64,000 nt of DNA from Effrenium voratum. Its lineage: Eukaryota > Sar > Dinophyceae > Suessiales > Symbiodiniaceae. Made by a program: the position numbers and the translations under genes. The stretch lies in the NCBI GenBank assembly GCA_963377175.1, contig CAUJNA010001610.1:1-64000 (forward strand). The letters run 5' to 3'. The notes beneath the pieces were generated by a model. It searched no databases, was not told the origin of the DNA, and saw only the letters and a program-made list of their open reading frames with translations. Numbering within the stretch: position 1 is the stretch's first letter; every line of letters starts with the position of its first letter. This document shows positions 8,996-21,700 of this stretch, piece after piece.

Positions 8996-11268
8996 TCCTG
9001 GGCAGTGATGGAGAAGTCACAACCACGCAGAGTGACACCGTCAAGCAAATGGAGCCCACTGGGAATGCCAAGATCAGAGTCATCACGCTCCCAGTAGGTA
9101 CTCCAGTGAAAAAAGGCGTCATGGATGCTGTTTGGGTCATAGGCCCAGTGCGATTGGGATACTTGCAAACCTTCACCAGGCAAAAGTTGCGGCGGAAGGG
9201 CAAAAACGTCTGGCGTCAAGGGCGATTGTGGCTGGATCGGCAATCCATTGGCGCAAATTTTCACGGGGGGTTGAATGCTCTGCAGAACCTGAACCCGGAT
9301 GAGAGCAGAACCTTTCACACGTCTGCGCAAGTGTCGCCACCGCAGGGGTGTATGCACACAAACTGAGGTAACCTCAGGCTGGTCCTGACGGCGCATCACT
9401 TGATGGACATGTTTGCCGCCCTGTGCTCGAATAGAGTGCTTCAGGGCCTCTGCAAAACGCTCCTGTCTGAGTGAAGTTTCCCTTTTCGCCGAGGTGGCAG
9501 CAAAGTCACACGTGAGCTGCAGAGTAACCTGCAAATTTTCGGCGGAAAGCTCGTCCTGAATCAAAACAGGGCCACCAACTGATGATAGCCAGGATTGAAA
9601 GGAGCAACCAAAACCCCTGGCATCGCAAATGGCTTTCAAGAGAGGAACCGATGAGCACTCATCCCACACAAAGCCGGAGCGCGTCAAGATCCGATGCAAT
9701 TCCTGCAAGCGTCGGGCTTGCCTAGTCACCTGTTTCACATGCACGGAACAGGGCTCCCCGCACGGTTCAAAATCCCCAACCTTGCCCGGTTTGACTCCCT
9801 TTGGCACAGGCTTGGATTTCAATGTCACCGGTCCACAACGGCCTCTCTGACTGGCTTTCATTCGCACATGTGGATCACTCGCCGCCAAAGCCTTAGTCCA
9901 ACACGTCTCCACTGCTTTGGCCCATTTATGGAAACCATCGCCGCAGCCGGCCGACCGGGAGTCGTCCCTGTAGGCACAAAGAAATGTATCGGAAAGGTCC
10001 TCAGCATTCAAGGCAAGGAGCTGCTCACGACTAAGGCGACGCGGCAATTTCCAATCCTGAGTTTTCCAAAGCGCACCTTCAATACGGAAATCAAGAAAAA
10101 TCGGGTGGTGCTGGGGGAAGCGGCCATCGCGAAGAGTGGCAGCCCCATCACAGGCAGGATGCAGACCAGGCGAGACAAGCAACCCCTCATGTCTGACATC
10201 TTCTTTGTAAGTGGAGCCCAGGGTGACATCCAGTTTGTCACTTGCAAGCTGATAACACGTTTTCCATCCCTTCGAAGCAAGGAAAGGCCAGGCGCTAAGC
10301 TCATGAAGCTCATGAATCACCAGCTATGACGGCCAAACCTCCCCACTCAAAGGCTGCACTGACCGCTTGGTCCATGAGTGCATCACAAAGCAGCAAACGC
10401 TGTTGGCGTTTATCCTGCGACACCGACGAGGGTGGAAGATAAACCGTAATCAACATGATTTCGCACTGTCCAGCGTGGATGAAGGAGACCAGCAAACGAG
10501 TTGTTGCAGCCAGCGATTTCGACAAAGGCTCACGCGACACCCGCGTAGGGTGTGAGCTGACCACCGCCACGCCGCCATACGTGACTGAGCCACATGCAAT
10601 CTCACGTTTGGTGCGGGGCTGACACGGTGCACTCGGGTGATACCACAACTTGTGCTTTCTGAAGAAGGCTCTATGCGCTGCAATTTCATTTGCACGAGAT
10701 GAGGTTTCAGTGAGAGCCCATACCCCAGGGCCTAATGATTTAATTTCGTCCTCACGGCCCTTTAGGCGAGTCACATTTGCCGTGCCGATTCGAAGAATGG
10801 AGCTTTGTGAAGCCGCCGGTGACGAACCTGGTCCAGGGTTTCCGGCCTCACCCCATCGCACCGCACAACCAAGCAAGGGCGCCTGAAGGCCCCACAAGTG
10901 GTGCATTAAGCAAAGGGAGTCGACCGAAATCTGGATGACAAACCCTTCGTCCTCCGGGGGTACACGAAAGGCACCCCAGGCATCCCGGGTGGGAAGGGCA
11001 TGGATGCATCGCAACACTGAGTAAAGGTCGACATCCACGAAAGGCTCAACATGACCCATTTCCTGAGTTGTACCAACACGCTTCACTTGAAGACGTGGCG
11101 AGCCAGCAAAAAGGGCTCCACCAACGCCAATCTGACGATGACATCCAGGGAGAATACGAACCGAGAAAGCTGCCTGCCGGCCGCTCATCATATTCCCCAC
11201 AATGACCACGCGCAACAATTCGGGGAACGAAGCTGTGCAAAGCCACCAGTGACGTGCTTGGTAACACG
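8996..11268 (-). CDS. LINE ORF2, AP-like endonuclease and linker part
   Basis: An exonuclease-endonuclease-phosphatase fold is spelled out: IGTANVTRLKGREDEI (metal-site Asn), VWALTETSS (Glu), VAVVSSHPTRV, ITVYLPPSS and LAVIAGDS. After a frame change at about 10310-10320 come SDKLDVTLGS and the terminal QHHPIFLDF with the catalytic-type His. A linker of about 400 residues leads to the RT. Another frame change occurs near 11150. The N-terminal edge is the copia insertion point. Its first residues are a diverged repeat of the Cys/His-rich segment on the far side of the copia element (RGHCGEYDERPAG against GHCEDCDEHPADG). Confidence 0.75.
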
Positions 11269-11273
11269 GGGCA
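11269..11273. repeat. left 5-bp target duplication of the copia element
   Basis: GGGCA immediately precedes the LTR and is repeated at 32890-32894 immediately after the other LTR. Five base pairs is the normal copia integrase stagger. Removing the element plus one copy gives a continuous LINE ORF2 frame. Confidence 0.92.
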
Positions 11274-11622
11274 TGTCAAGAGACGGCAAGGTGACGTCCC
11301 GTGGGACGCTATGCACCGAACCCTCAAGCTGTAATACCAACCACGTAGAAAGGTGTATACGGACGATGCCGTTATAGCCGAACCCGTGTAAACGTTGGAA
11401 GGGAGAAGGAATGATAGTTACAACAGTGGTCCTGACAAATGCAGCGCAAGCGAAGTGTTTTCGCTCTCAATGCCGATCACGTATGTATGCAGTCACACAT
11501 CAGATCTTGAACCTCAATTGAGTCTTGAGCCAAATGGCGATCAATGGAACTTGGGAAGCAACACCAACAAGGACCTCAGAACAGCTACCCAATTTCGGCA
11601 CGGGGCCTAGAGGGTTTTAACA
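11274..11622 (-). repeat. copia 3' LTR
   Basis: In element sense it starts TGTTAAAACCCTC and ends TCTCTTGACA (TG..CA). It differs from the other LTR by about 8-9 positions, including a 1-bp indel near 11450. Contains the spliced-leader-like 15-mer at 11524-11538. Confidence 0.93.
11524..11538 (-). other. dinoflagellate spliced-leader-like sequence in the 3' LTR
   Basis: The minus strand reads GCCATTTGGCTCAAG. From memory, the 3' part of the conserved dinoflagellate spliced leader is GCCATTTTGGCTCAAG, so one T is missing. It is in the sense orientation of the element and is repeated in the other LTR. A chance match is possible, but the motif is long for a 64-kb window. Confidence 0.5.
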
Positions 11623-11632
11623 TCCCCCATTT
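11623..11632 (-). other. polypurine tract of the copia element
   Basis: The minus strand reads AAATGGGGGA directly against the TG of the 3' LTR, the expected place and composition for the plus-strand primer of an LTR retrotransposon. Confidence 0.8.
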
Positions 11633-12057
11633 GGGTCGCATTGTTCGTCATGCGGTCCAAACACCACAAAACGTTCCACTGGCCACGGCTTCAACTACGA
11701 AATCGTGTCGTGCATTCTTTTACATGCTATCACTACACCGTTCATTCGCTGTGAAACATGCCGGGTTCGATTGTACGAAAAGTGAAACATTCATCCTCCA
11801 ATCGAAGCACACATCCATATGCAGGTGTATATAATACACTGTGGCCACTTCACTTGACCGCCAGTGAACATTCCAGCTGCCGCATTTGCGCATGTGATCG
11901 GTCTGCATATCTCCGGCAAAGAAACATCGGTGAGTAATCAATGCAAATCATAGCCATTCCAGATACCATGGACAATGCATAAATAATGAAAAGATATCAT
12001 CTATAAGGTAATCAAAGGAAGTTTAACAAGAAACTTCCGTAGTACTGGAACTAAATG
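11633..12057 (-). other. copia 3' internal spacer without a gene
   Basis: About 425 bp between the polypurine tract and the first satellite array. AT-richer than the surroundings, no convincing ORF and no recognisable RNA. It is presumably 3' untranslated RNA of the element. Confidence 0.5.
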
Positions 12058-12285
12058 AGCTAGCTGCTTTGACATATAGCTATGACAGGTAGCTAGCATG
12101 ACAAATAGATAGCTTTGACATATAGCTAGCTTGACAGATAGATAGCTTTCCAATAGGCTTGCATGACAGATAGATAGATTTGACATATAGCTAGCTTGAC
12201 AGATAGATAGCTTTCCAATAGGCTTGCATGACAGATAGATAGCTTTGACATATAGCCAACTTAACACATAGATAGCTTTTTTCGT
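12058..12285. repeat. 65-bp tandem repeat (GACATATAGCTAGC... type)
   Basis: Units of about 65 bp built from GACATATAGCTAGCTTGACAG, GATAGATAGCTTTCC and AATAGGCTTGCATGACAG repeat about three times with partial copies on both sides. It lies inside the copia element, in the 3' non-coding part. Confidence 0.85.
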
Positions 12286-14285
12286 GGCAGGCGCAGCACT
12301 TTCGCAAGCACTCTCTGCGAGCTGGGGGATGGCAAGATGCAGAAAACGTTGGCGCTGTGCGTGAATTGGGCTTCCGGACAGTGCGCAAACCACCTCGGCT
12401 GCGACGCCTGTACGGAGGCGGTCTCGGAACGGGTTCGGAACGGTCTCGGAGACGGGCCCATTGGCACGGCCGCGCGAAGTTTTCGCAAGGTTTGAATTGC
12501 GTGGCAGGCGCAGCACTTTCGCAAGGTCAAGTATAGATTTCGTGGCAGGCGCAGCACTTTCGCAGCACTTTCGCAAGGTCAAGTATAGATTTCGTGGCAG
12601 GCGCAGCACTTTCGCAAGCACTCTCTGCGAGCTGGGGGATGGCAAGATGCAGAAAACGTTGGCGCTGTGCGTGAATTGGGCTTCCGGACTGTGCGCAAAC
12701 CCCCTCGGCTGCGACGCCTGTACGGCGGCGGTCTCGGAACGGGTGCGGAACGGGTTCGGAACGGTCTCGGAGACGGGACCATTGGCACGGCCGCGCGAAG
12801 GTTTCGCAAGGTTTGAATTGCGTGGCAGGCGCAGCACTTTCGCAAGGTCAAGTGTAGATTTCGTGACAGGCGCAGCACTTTCGCAGCACTTTCGCAAGGT
12901 CAAGTATCGATTTCGTGGCAGGCGCAGCACTTTCGCAAGCACTCTCTGCGAGCTGGGTGATGGCAAGATGCAGAAAACGTTGGCGCTGTGCGTGAATTGG
13001 GCTTCCGGACTGTGCGCAAACCACCTCGGCTGCGACGCCTGTACGGAGGCGGTCTCGGAACGGTCTCGGAACGGTCTCGGAACGGTCTCGGAGACGGGCC
13101 CATTGGCACGGCCGCGCGAAGGTGTCGCAAGGTTTGAATTGCGTGGCAGGCGCAGCACTTTCGCAAGGTCAAGTATAGATTTCGTGGCAGGCGCAGCACT
13201 TTCGCAAGGTCAAGTATAGATTTCGTGGCAGGCGCAGCACTTTCGCAAGGTCAAGTATTGATTTCGTGGCAGGCGCAGCACTTTCGCAAGGTGCTGCGTC
13301 CACTCTCTGCGAGCTGGGGGATGGCAAGATGCAGAAAACGTTGGCGCTGTGCGTGAATTGGGCTTCCGGACAGTGCGCAAACCACCTCGGCTGCGACGCC
13401 TGTACGGAGGCGGTCTCGGAACGGGGTTCGGAACGGGTGCGGAACGGTCTCGGAGACGGGACCATTGGCACGGCCGCGCGAAGGTTTCGCAAGGTTTGAA
13501 TTGCGTGGCAGGCGCAGCACTTTCGCAAGGTCAAGTGTAGATTTCGTGACAGGCGCAGCACTTTCGCAAGGTCAAGTATAGATTTCGTGGCAGGCGCAGC
13601 ACTTTCGAAAGCACTCTCTGCGAGCTGGGGGATGGCAAGATGCAGAAAACGTTGGCGCTGTGCGTGAATTGGGCTTCCGGACTGTGCGCAAACCACCTCG
13701 GCTGCGACGCCTGTACGGAGGCGGTCTCGGAACGGTCTCGGAACGGTCTCGGAACGGGTTCGGAGACGGGACCATTGGCACGGCCGCGCGAAGGTTTCGC
13801 AAGGTTTGAATTGCGTGGCAGGCGCAGCACTTTCGCAAGGTCAAGTATAGATTTCGTGGCAGGCGCAGCACACTTTCGCAAGGTGAAGTGTAGATTTCGT
13901 GGCAGGCGCAGCACTTTCCCAAGGTCAAGTGTAGATTTCGTGGCAGGCGCAGCACTTTCGCAAGGTCAAGTATAGATTTCGTGGCAGGCACAGCACTTTC
14001 GCAAGGTCAAGTATAGATTTCGTGGCAGGCGCAGCACTTTCGCAAGGTCAAGTGCCAAATTCGTGGCAGGCGCAGCACTTTCGCAAGGTCAAGTACAAAA
14101 TTCGTGGCAGGCGCATCACTTTCGCAAGGTCAAGTACAGAATTTGTGGCAGGTGCAGCACTTTCGCAAGGTCAAGTGCAAAATTCGAGGCACGCGCAGCA
14201 CTTTCGCAAGGTCAAGTACAGATTTTGTGGCAGGCGCAGCACTTTAGCAAGGTCAAGCACAGATTTGGTGGCAGGCGCAGCATTT
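12286..14285. repeat. satellite block: ~41-bp monomers within ~310-360-bp higher-order units
   Basis: The monomer reads approximately TTTCGTGGCAGGCGCAGCAC followed by TTTCGCAAGGTCAAGTATAGA. Five longer units begin with CTCTCTGCGAGCTGGGGGAT near 12310, 12620, 12940, 13302 and 13612. Each contains ATGCAGAAAACGTTGGCG, a GC-rich part with repeated GGTCTCGGAACGG, then a variable number of 41-bp monomers. The last 300 bp are monomers only and become more divergent. Open frames across the block in several registers are repeat artefacts. Confidence 0.92.
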
Positions 14286-15380
14286 TTGCAAGGTCAACTT
14301 TCGCAGCCGGGGCTCGAAAATCGCAACTTTTAAGTACGAAAGTAGTACGCGAAACCAACTTTTAAGTACGAAAGTAGTACGCAAAGTCCACTTTCGCAGC
14401 TGGGGCTCGAAAATCGCGACTTTTTAGTACGAAAGTAGTACGCGAAGTCCACTTTCGTAGCTGGGGCTCGAAAATCGCAACTTTTAACTACGAAAGTAGT
14501 ACGTGATCCAGTTTCGCAGCTGGGGCTCGAAAATCGCAACTTTTAAGTACGAAAGTAGTACGCGAAGTCAACTTTTGGGGATTGAACATCGCAACTTTTA
14601 AGTGCAGAGAAAGATGGGTAGATAGATAGATCAATAAACAGATATAGAGATAGCTAGAGAAATAGATAGAAAGAGATAGAGAAACAGAGATAGACAGAGA
14701 TAGAAAGATTTGTAGATAGATAGACAAATAACTAGCTAGATAGATAAAGAGATAGAGAGATAAATAAATAGAGAGGTAGATAGATAGATAGGAGATAGAG
14801 AGGTAGATAGATAGGTAGATCTATAGATAAATCGCAACTTTTAAGTACGAAAGTAGTACGCGAAGTCAACTTTCGCAGCTGGGGCTCGAAAATCGCGACT
14901 TTTTAGTACGAAAGTAGTACGCGAAGTCCACTTTCGTAGCTGGGGCTCGAAAATCGCAACTTTTAAGTACGAAACTAGTACGCGAAGTCAACTTTCGCAG
15001 CTGGGGCTTGAAAATCGCAACTTTTAAGTACGAAAGTAGTGCGCAAAGTCCACTTTCGCAGCCGGGGCTTGAAAATCGCAACTTTTAAGTACGAAAGTAG
15101 TACGTTTTCGCAGCTGGGGCTTGAAAATCGCAACTTTTAAGTACGAAAGTAGTGCGCAAAGTCCACTTTCGCAGCCGGGGCTTGGAAATCGCAACTTTTA
15201 AGTACGAAAGTAGTACGCAAAGTCCACTTTCGCAGCTGGGGCTCGAAAATCGCGACTTTTTAGTACGAAAGTAGTACGCGAAGTCCACTTTCGTAGCTGG
15301 GGCTCGAAAATCGCAACTTTTAAGTACGAAAGTAGTACGCAAAGTCAACTTTCGGGGATTGAACATCGCAACTTTTAAGT
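14286..15380. repeat. ~60-bp tandem repeat (AAAATCGCAACTTTTAAGTACG...) in two ~777-bp blocks
   Basis: The unit is about AATCGCAACTTTTAAGTACG then AAAGTAGTACGCGAAGTCCA then CTTTCGCAGCTGGGGCTCGA. The tail GGATTGAACATCGCAACTTT followed by a GATA microsatellite occurs at about 14578 and again at about 15355, so array plus microsatellite is itself duplicated with a period near 777 bp. Lies inside the copia element. Confidence 0.9.
14601..14830. repeat. GATA-type microsatellite, first copy
   Basis: Imperfect GATA/GAGATA tracts (for example GATAGATAGATCAATAAACA). A second, shorter copy lies at 15390-15530 and grades into AAAGAGAGAAAGAG. Confidence 0.9.
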
Positions 15381-15389
15381 GCAGAGAAA

Positions 15390-15530
15390 GATGGGTAGAT
15401 AGATAGATCAATAAACAGATGTAGAGATAGCTAGAGAGATAGATAGAAAGAGAGAGAAAGAGAAAGAGAAAGAGAAAGAGAAAGAGAGAAAGAGAGAAAG
15501 AGAGAAAAAGAGAGAGAGAAAGAGAAGCAA
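15390..15530. repeat. GATA / AAAGAG microsatellite, second copy
   Basis: Begins with the same GTGCAGAGAAAGATGGGTAG as the first copy, then becomes a purine-rich AAAGAG tract. The 260 bp between it and the stop of the KptA-like frame hold nothing I recognise. Confidence 0.88.
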
Positions 15531-15792
15531 GGGGCCAAGGACAGTTCTCCAAACTATAGTTGTTCACTGCTTTGAAACTTCCGCCCCCCGGCTCTGCCGG
15601 ACCTTACTTGTAGTTCCATCCATGAATATCCAGAGCGTCATAGTCATCGGAATATGTAACCATGTACACATCCATTCAACTTGGATATATGAAATCATAT
15701 CATAATGTAAAGTCGTTCCATCGCAATGGTGTTGATGAGACGCAAGCAACAGATGGGGACTAACCCACATCGTGCCGCAATCAGCATCTTCA

Positions 15793-18700
15793 CTACGCAT
15801 ACCGGTCCCCAATGGACAGTCTGTGAGTGCGTCGACGGAACTCCTCGTCCAAGTTCTTCTGGGCTTCTCGTGCCCGGACACACTTCTTGTTGTAGTCCTC
15901 TGGCAACCAGTGCCCTTTCCGAAGGCACCAATCCAGCAGGGGTGTGTCGCATTTGTTCGGGTCGATGGCCGAGATGATGGCGCTCACGTTGACCGTGTAA
16001 CCATGTTTGCCAAGGTTCAGGCCATCCCTCACGAATGATATATACTTACAGTTGAAAGCTAGTGCAAAACATCTGAAAATAATATCACCCACCGGGTGCA
16101 CTCGGTCCTTGACCAGGAGCTTCATTTCTTCCTTGGTGACATCGAGGATTCTCGCTGCAATCCACAGCTTGTAGAATGTGTAAAGTCCCTCGCATTTGCA
16201 CACCATCATACGAATATATTCGTCACGCTCCTCAACCGATCGGAAGGCTCTTGTCCGAACATTCTCCGACTGAGAAATCTTCGTTGTTGTTGATGGCAAT
16301 AGTATACCTTCCTGATCGTGCTCAGTGATGTTGGGGTACCTCTTGAAATCATTGTGGTAAGGGCAGCCCTCTCTCCCCTCGAGCTTGGCATTCATCGTTC
16401 TCTCCTCACCACCTTCAAACATCCCCCACATCTTGGACAGCTGGAGTGCGATAAATCCTGCCATGTACTGAGCCTCACGCGGCTCGTCAAGGCAGATCGC
16501 CATCCGTTGGGAACTTATAATGTCCCGTGACGCCAGATCGGTGTCGCGGTAATGCCAACCGCTGTCTTCTTCTTCTGACGCATAGCCGGATGTATATCCT
16601 TGTGTGTCCATGTCGTCATCATCTCCCGGAACTTCCTCCGCTTCGTCTTCATCCTCCTGTGCTGCCGCATCGTGGTTAGCTTCTTCCTGTGCACGCCTGG
16701 CATCTCCAGAGACGTTGGGGTTTTGGTTGTCCTCCTCGTCATCGGATTTGATGTGAATGTAGTATCTTCCGATGGAGATCAGTTGTGCTTCGCATTCCAG
16801 GCATAAGCAGAAGCAGGTGGGGATCGCGGTCGCACATGATGGACATATCCGGCACCTCAGTCCTTCCCATGTCTCGTCATTCAGGATGACGACTTTGCTG
16901 ATTTCGTCCCGGACCTCGTTGACCTGTGCATTGAACTCTTCCATCTTGTTGATTCGATAGAGTTCGCAGGCACGATTAACCATGTCAACGATGTAGTGCA
17001 GATTATCGGCACCTGTCTCAGTCTCCGGCATCCTCTCGCTGATCTTTGCGACGTTCTGGAGGAACATCACAGCCGACTCTTGGGAAGAGTTGACAAAGCC
17101 AGGGCAGATCTCGTTCTCCACACACTTCGAGTACGCCCTCTTGATGTCAGCGTACTCCAGGCGCTTCCCTCCGTTGCTTTTGCCAATCCAAATGGACTTG
17201 ACCTCATAGAACGGGATCACGTCAAAGACCATGAAAGTCCCATTAGCCGCGACTCCAGCCCCATACCGCGCGAGGGTTGCACTGGGAATATAGATGATCG
17301 CAATCGGATCCCCTCTCCTCACGTTCCGTAGCGTTGTCTTCGTCGCCACGTTCATCTCATCCCATGGAGCAAACGCCCCGAAGTGCAGTGCTAGCCTGTT
17401 GCCGCCATCGATTCCGCCGGGGACTAACCCACAGCGTACGATGCTTGGCAGGTTTTCCACATACGTCACATGGAATGCTCCTCCGAGAGAATCACCCATT
17501 CTTGCGGAATACCTATTCGCCAGTGCGGATGAGCTCATGAATCCAAAATCACTGTGACCGGTTGTGACTCGGATGCACCAAGGTCTGTACCATCCATCGC
17601 ATCTGTTGAACATCCTGTCGATGTCGTCCCGATCCACGCCAGCTTCGGTCATTTCCTCCCTGGCTGCCCTCGTATCGTTCGGGTTCATGATGCTCGGAAA
17701 CCTTGCTGCCAAAACCTGGAATCTCGATTTTCTGCTTCCGGATTCCTGCCACTTGATCACCTCCATGATGCCCATGTATCGTTTCGCTCTCGTGGTGTAT
17801 GGTGGGAATATGTCGTTGTTCCGGTCGTCAATGACAGCATCAATGTCGACCCATCCACCCTCGTCGCACCTGAAAGCACTTCCTCGGCAATTGCCGATCT
17901 TGTGTCGAAGGACTCTGCATAGGTCGTGAGATAGCTGGTTTGCTTGGTCCCTTGTAGTAAATACCGAGCGATCATCACCAATCCTGCATAGTGGAGCACC
18001 GTCGAAAGGAGCAATGCAGAAGTTGACACTCTTGCCAAGTTGCATCACGTCCACTTGCTCAAGGATTGCACCTTTGGGAAAGTATTTGGGGTCAACGATG
18101 GACGCATACGCCCATGGCAAGTGCACATCACTCACATCGCCATACTTCGGGATGTAGCACGGGATGGTGTCGCATCCCATCTCAAGCGTCTTCTTGAATG
18201 TCCTGCTGTCCCCGCACGGGTTGTAGGTGAGGTCGACGCCACCACATTGTAGCTCTCCTCCCTCAGCCGTGTCAGCCATCTCCACCAAATTAATGGTGTA
18301 GCTGTACATCTCAATTGTTTCTTTCCCTGCTTGTCCCCCTTTCTTTCTTTCCTTGGACGTTGATGAGGACGGTTCCTCCGTATCCCCCATGTCTTCATCA
18401 GATGAAACAGGGTCACTGCTGAGTAGCTCACGGAGCACCTTCATCGCCTTCTCATTTCCAGCAGCCTCCTCAATGTCCTTGCAGTCGCCGTCGTGGGCCA
18501 GGTTCGCGCACTTCTTACAGATCCCCATATCTCCCATGCACTTCTCCATTGACTCCAGGAATCCTAGTGCCGCTCTCCGCCCGTCGATCACTCGCTGCTT
18601 CTTGTCTTCCTTCTCAGTATTGGTTTGAGAACTTCGACTCGGGTCTGGTGCTTGACCAAGACCCTCATCTTCGCCCTCCGTGGCCTTTCTCTTGGAACCT

Positions 18701-21700
18701 TGTGCAGAGGGCTCGGTGATCAGGGATCGTGGATGTCTGGGCTTGACCTTGTTCATGATGTCAAGCACCTCCTTCGTGGGCACGCCGAGCTGTGCGGACG
18801 GTCTGTTCCGCTTTCTGTTCTGGCCCGTCGTGTGGGTCACGTTCCCAGCGAGGTGCCGCACTATTGACTGCTCGAACTCCCTCTTGATCTTCCATGCATC
18901 CTTCCACAGTGGCAGTTCGTGCTGGAAGTACGACATCACCTCAAAGAATCCCAACACCATCTCGACGACGTCTCCCAAGGATTCCTCGTTCGTGGTTTGT
19001 CCCAGGAGTTCATACATCGTTCCTTGGTCGAGCACACTCTTGATCCAGGACGAATATGCCACATTGCCAAGATCCTTGCCTATCAAGAAGATGGACATCC
19101 TCTCCTCGACTCCCTCGGAATTCTTGCACACGATCACATCCCGGGATGCGCACAATTGCTTCCCGTGACCGTTGTTGTAGAACTGCGCTGCTTGATCCAC
19201 AGTCATGCTCACGAATCCCACGTGAGAAAGCTCCTTCTTCAGCCTTGAATACACGAGCTCCCGTATGATCGTGATCATGGCCTGGATATTGTTGACGTCC
19301 ACCATGAGGTTTTGAAGGTCGGGGATTGCCACCACGCATTCCGCGAAGAGGCGCGTGTACATTTTCTTCCCCTCGATAGACATTGCAATACCGTTCGTGT
19401 CCGCGTTCCAGTTCGCGCAACAGTTCACGCAAGAAGAGGGATTGTACTTCGAATTCGGTCCGAGCACCTTCGACTTGCTCATCTGCATCTCTTTAGCGCA
19501 AAGTTCGCAGATAAACTTGCTGAGCTCCGTGACCGTATACCATCGAAGACGTTGATCACCGACATCGGCTTTCCCAAAAGCATCCTGCTCGCCGTGTCCT
19601 TCATCTTGCTGCTCTTGTTTCCTCTTCGACTGTGCAGTGAAGGTCGGCTTGTACTCGAATTTCACCTTCGATTCCTCCATGTTCTTCGGGATGTTGAATC
19701 GAAGGTCGGGCTCGTTTATGCACGTCCCCTCCAGCTCACACACAAACGCGTTGCTTGGTGCGACCGCATCGATGGATTTCTCAATCAGCAGTCGCTTCAG
19801 GAGGAAGTGTTGCAAGTTCGAGCTCCCAGGGATCTTGTAGTTCTTTCCTGTGAGCGCATGGACCACGCGCCACAGGCGATCGTTCTCGGTCACCAGCGCG
19901 CCTGCCGCCTTGCAGATCTCGCTAACCTTGTTGGCGATCGTCCCCAAGTCCCCTCTTCCACCATGGAAAGCAACATCGCGATTCACGCACACCACGACCA
20001 GGCCCTTGCATGTGTTGACGAGGTCAGATATCGCCTTCTGCAGGGAGTCGATGATGGGGTTGGCGGTCACCTGCCATCCGCATCCTCTCATGCACACCCA
20101 ATCATATAGCGACATCCAGATGTGCACCGACATTGGTGAGTCATCCATGTCTCGCCTCCGCCGTTCAGCGATGAGCTTATCCAGCTTCTGCAATCGGGAG
20201 ATGATATTCAACGTGTCGTTGGGTGAGGAGACTTGCTCACTCGACCCATAGTATGATCTCTCCTCGATGTTTGTCCATCCCTGTTCGTTGACCATCATCT
20301 GGAAGGTCTTCGTGCTCCCTTTCGAGTTGACGGCCCTCAGGGGCCAATCCAGGACCAAGAAGCTCTTCTTGTGGATCATCATGTCGCGAATCGTCGCCTC
20401 GCCAATGGGGCTCCTCTTCTGCCTATTGATAATCCGGTTCAACTGTCCAGGTGCGTTGTCCGGGTTCTTCTCCGCCTGAATCAACGCGTTGATGGCTTTG
20501 GCGCCCGGAAGGCGTCCAGTAATCAAGCATCCTGTTTGGGCACACAAGAAAGCATACAGCTGTAGCCATGCCGCATTTCCCTTCCCAACATAGGAAAGAA
20601 TGATCTTCTCCGCGCTGGTCTTCTCCTCGAAGTGCAATAGCGAAGAGGTCAGGCATCTCAGCATACACTCCCAATATGTTGCGTTCTTGCCTTCTGCAAG
20701 ACACGGCCCAAATACAGTTTGTATGATTGGGTACCCCGTATTGTTGTCTATGTTGAATTTCACATTGACAGTCGCTCCGCCCAAAGTGGTACCCCCTTCG
20801 AATGAAGTGTAGGTATCATGTCCAGCAGTTGGGTTGATAATTACCCATCTGTCGTCGTCACCGCCAGAGTTCATTCGGAAAATGGAGTCGATGATCTCGT
20901 TGTCGATCTTGACAGCATCGCTGGCTTGCGACCCCCCACTTGGAGCTCCCGGCTGGGGGACTGACCCACCAGCGGTTTGACTCCTTTGCCCGGAGCTTGA
21001 TGCCGACTTCTGCTGTCGCTCCGTCTTCCGCGGCGGCTCCGTCTTCGATGAGCCCATCACCCACCATGTCGGCTCTTCCCCAACCACGAAATCCTCGGGG
21101 TACTTCTCCAGTTCCCTCTCGATTTCATGAATCGTGCAGTATTTATTCTGGAAGAATTCGATCATGACGTCCTTCTCGGCCTTCTTCTCGATCTCCTTCA
21201 TCCAGCTTACCCACTTGCGCCGATCTTGGTTCTCAGCGGCCCTGTCAGCCGCGTGCGGTGCCAAACTGATGGAGTTGATGTTCATCGCAGGCAGCTTCGA
21301 CTCATAGATCATATCGATGCACCATAGGAAATCCCTGGCGTACTCAATCTCCCGGTAGAGATCGTTCAGCTCCCTTTTGTCTGGACGGAAATAAGCTGTA
21401 TACGACTGATCTTTGGAGTCCTTCTCACCGAGCAATGGCTGCAATCTCCTCATGATGAACGATACGCACATGAGCGAATTGACCGCCCCGATGCACGCAT
21501 CAGAGATGTCACTGGGGGTTGACCCACAGATCATCCAGCGCAATAGGTTGTTCTGGCTGGCATTCTCATCCCTCCTCAGTGCATATGCGAGGTTCTTCAT
21601 CGATGCCTGCAGCTCATTCTGGTAGACCAACCCAAGGTCCCAATTCTTCTGGTAGTCGTCCTTGGAACCACGACCGTAGGAGTCGATCTTGGGAGCCTTG

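Noticed and set aside
12461..13991. Long open frames on both strands between 12.4 and 14.0 kb
   Set aside because: They translate the 41-bp and ~310-bp satellite units in several registers; stop-free reading is a property of the repeat.
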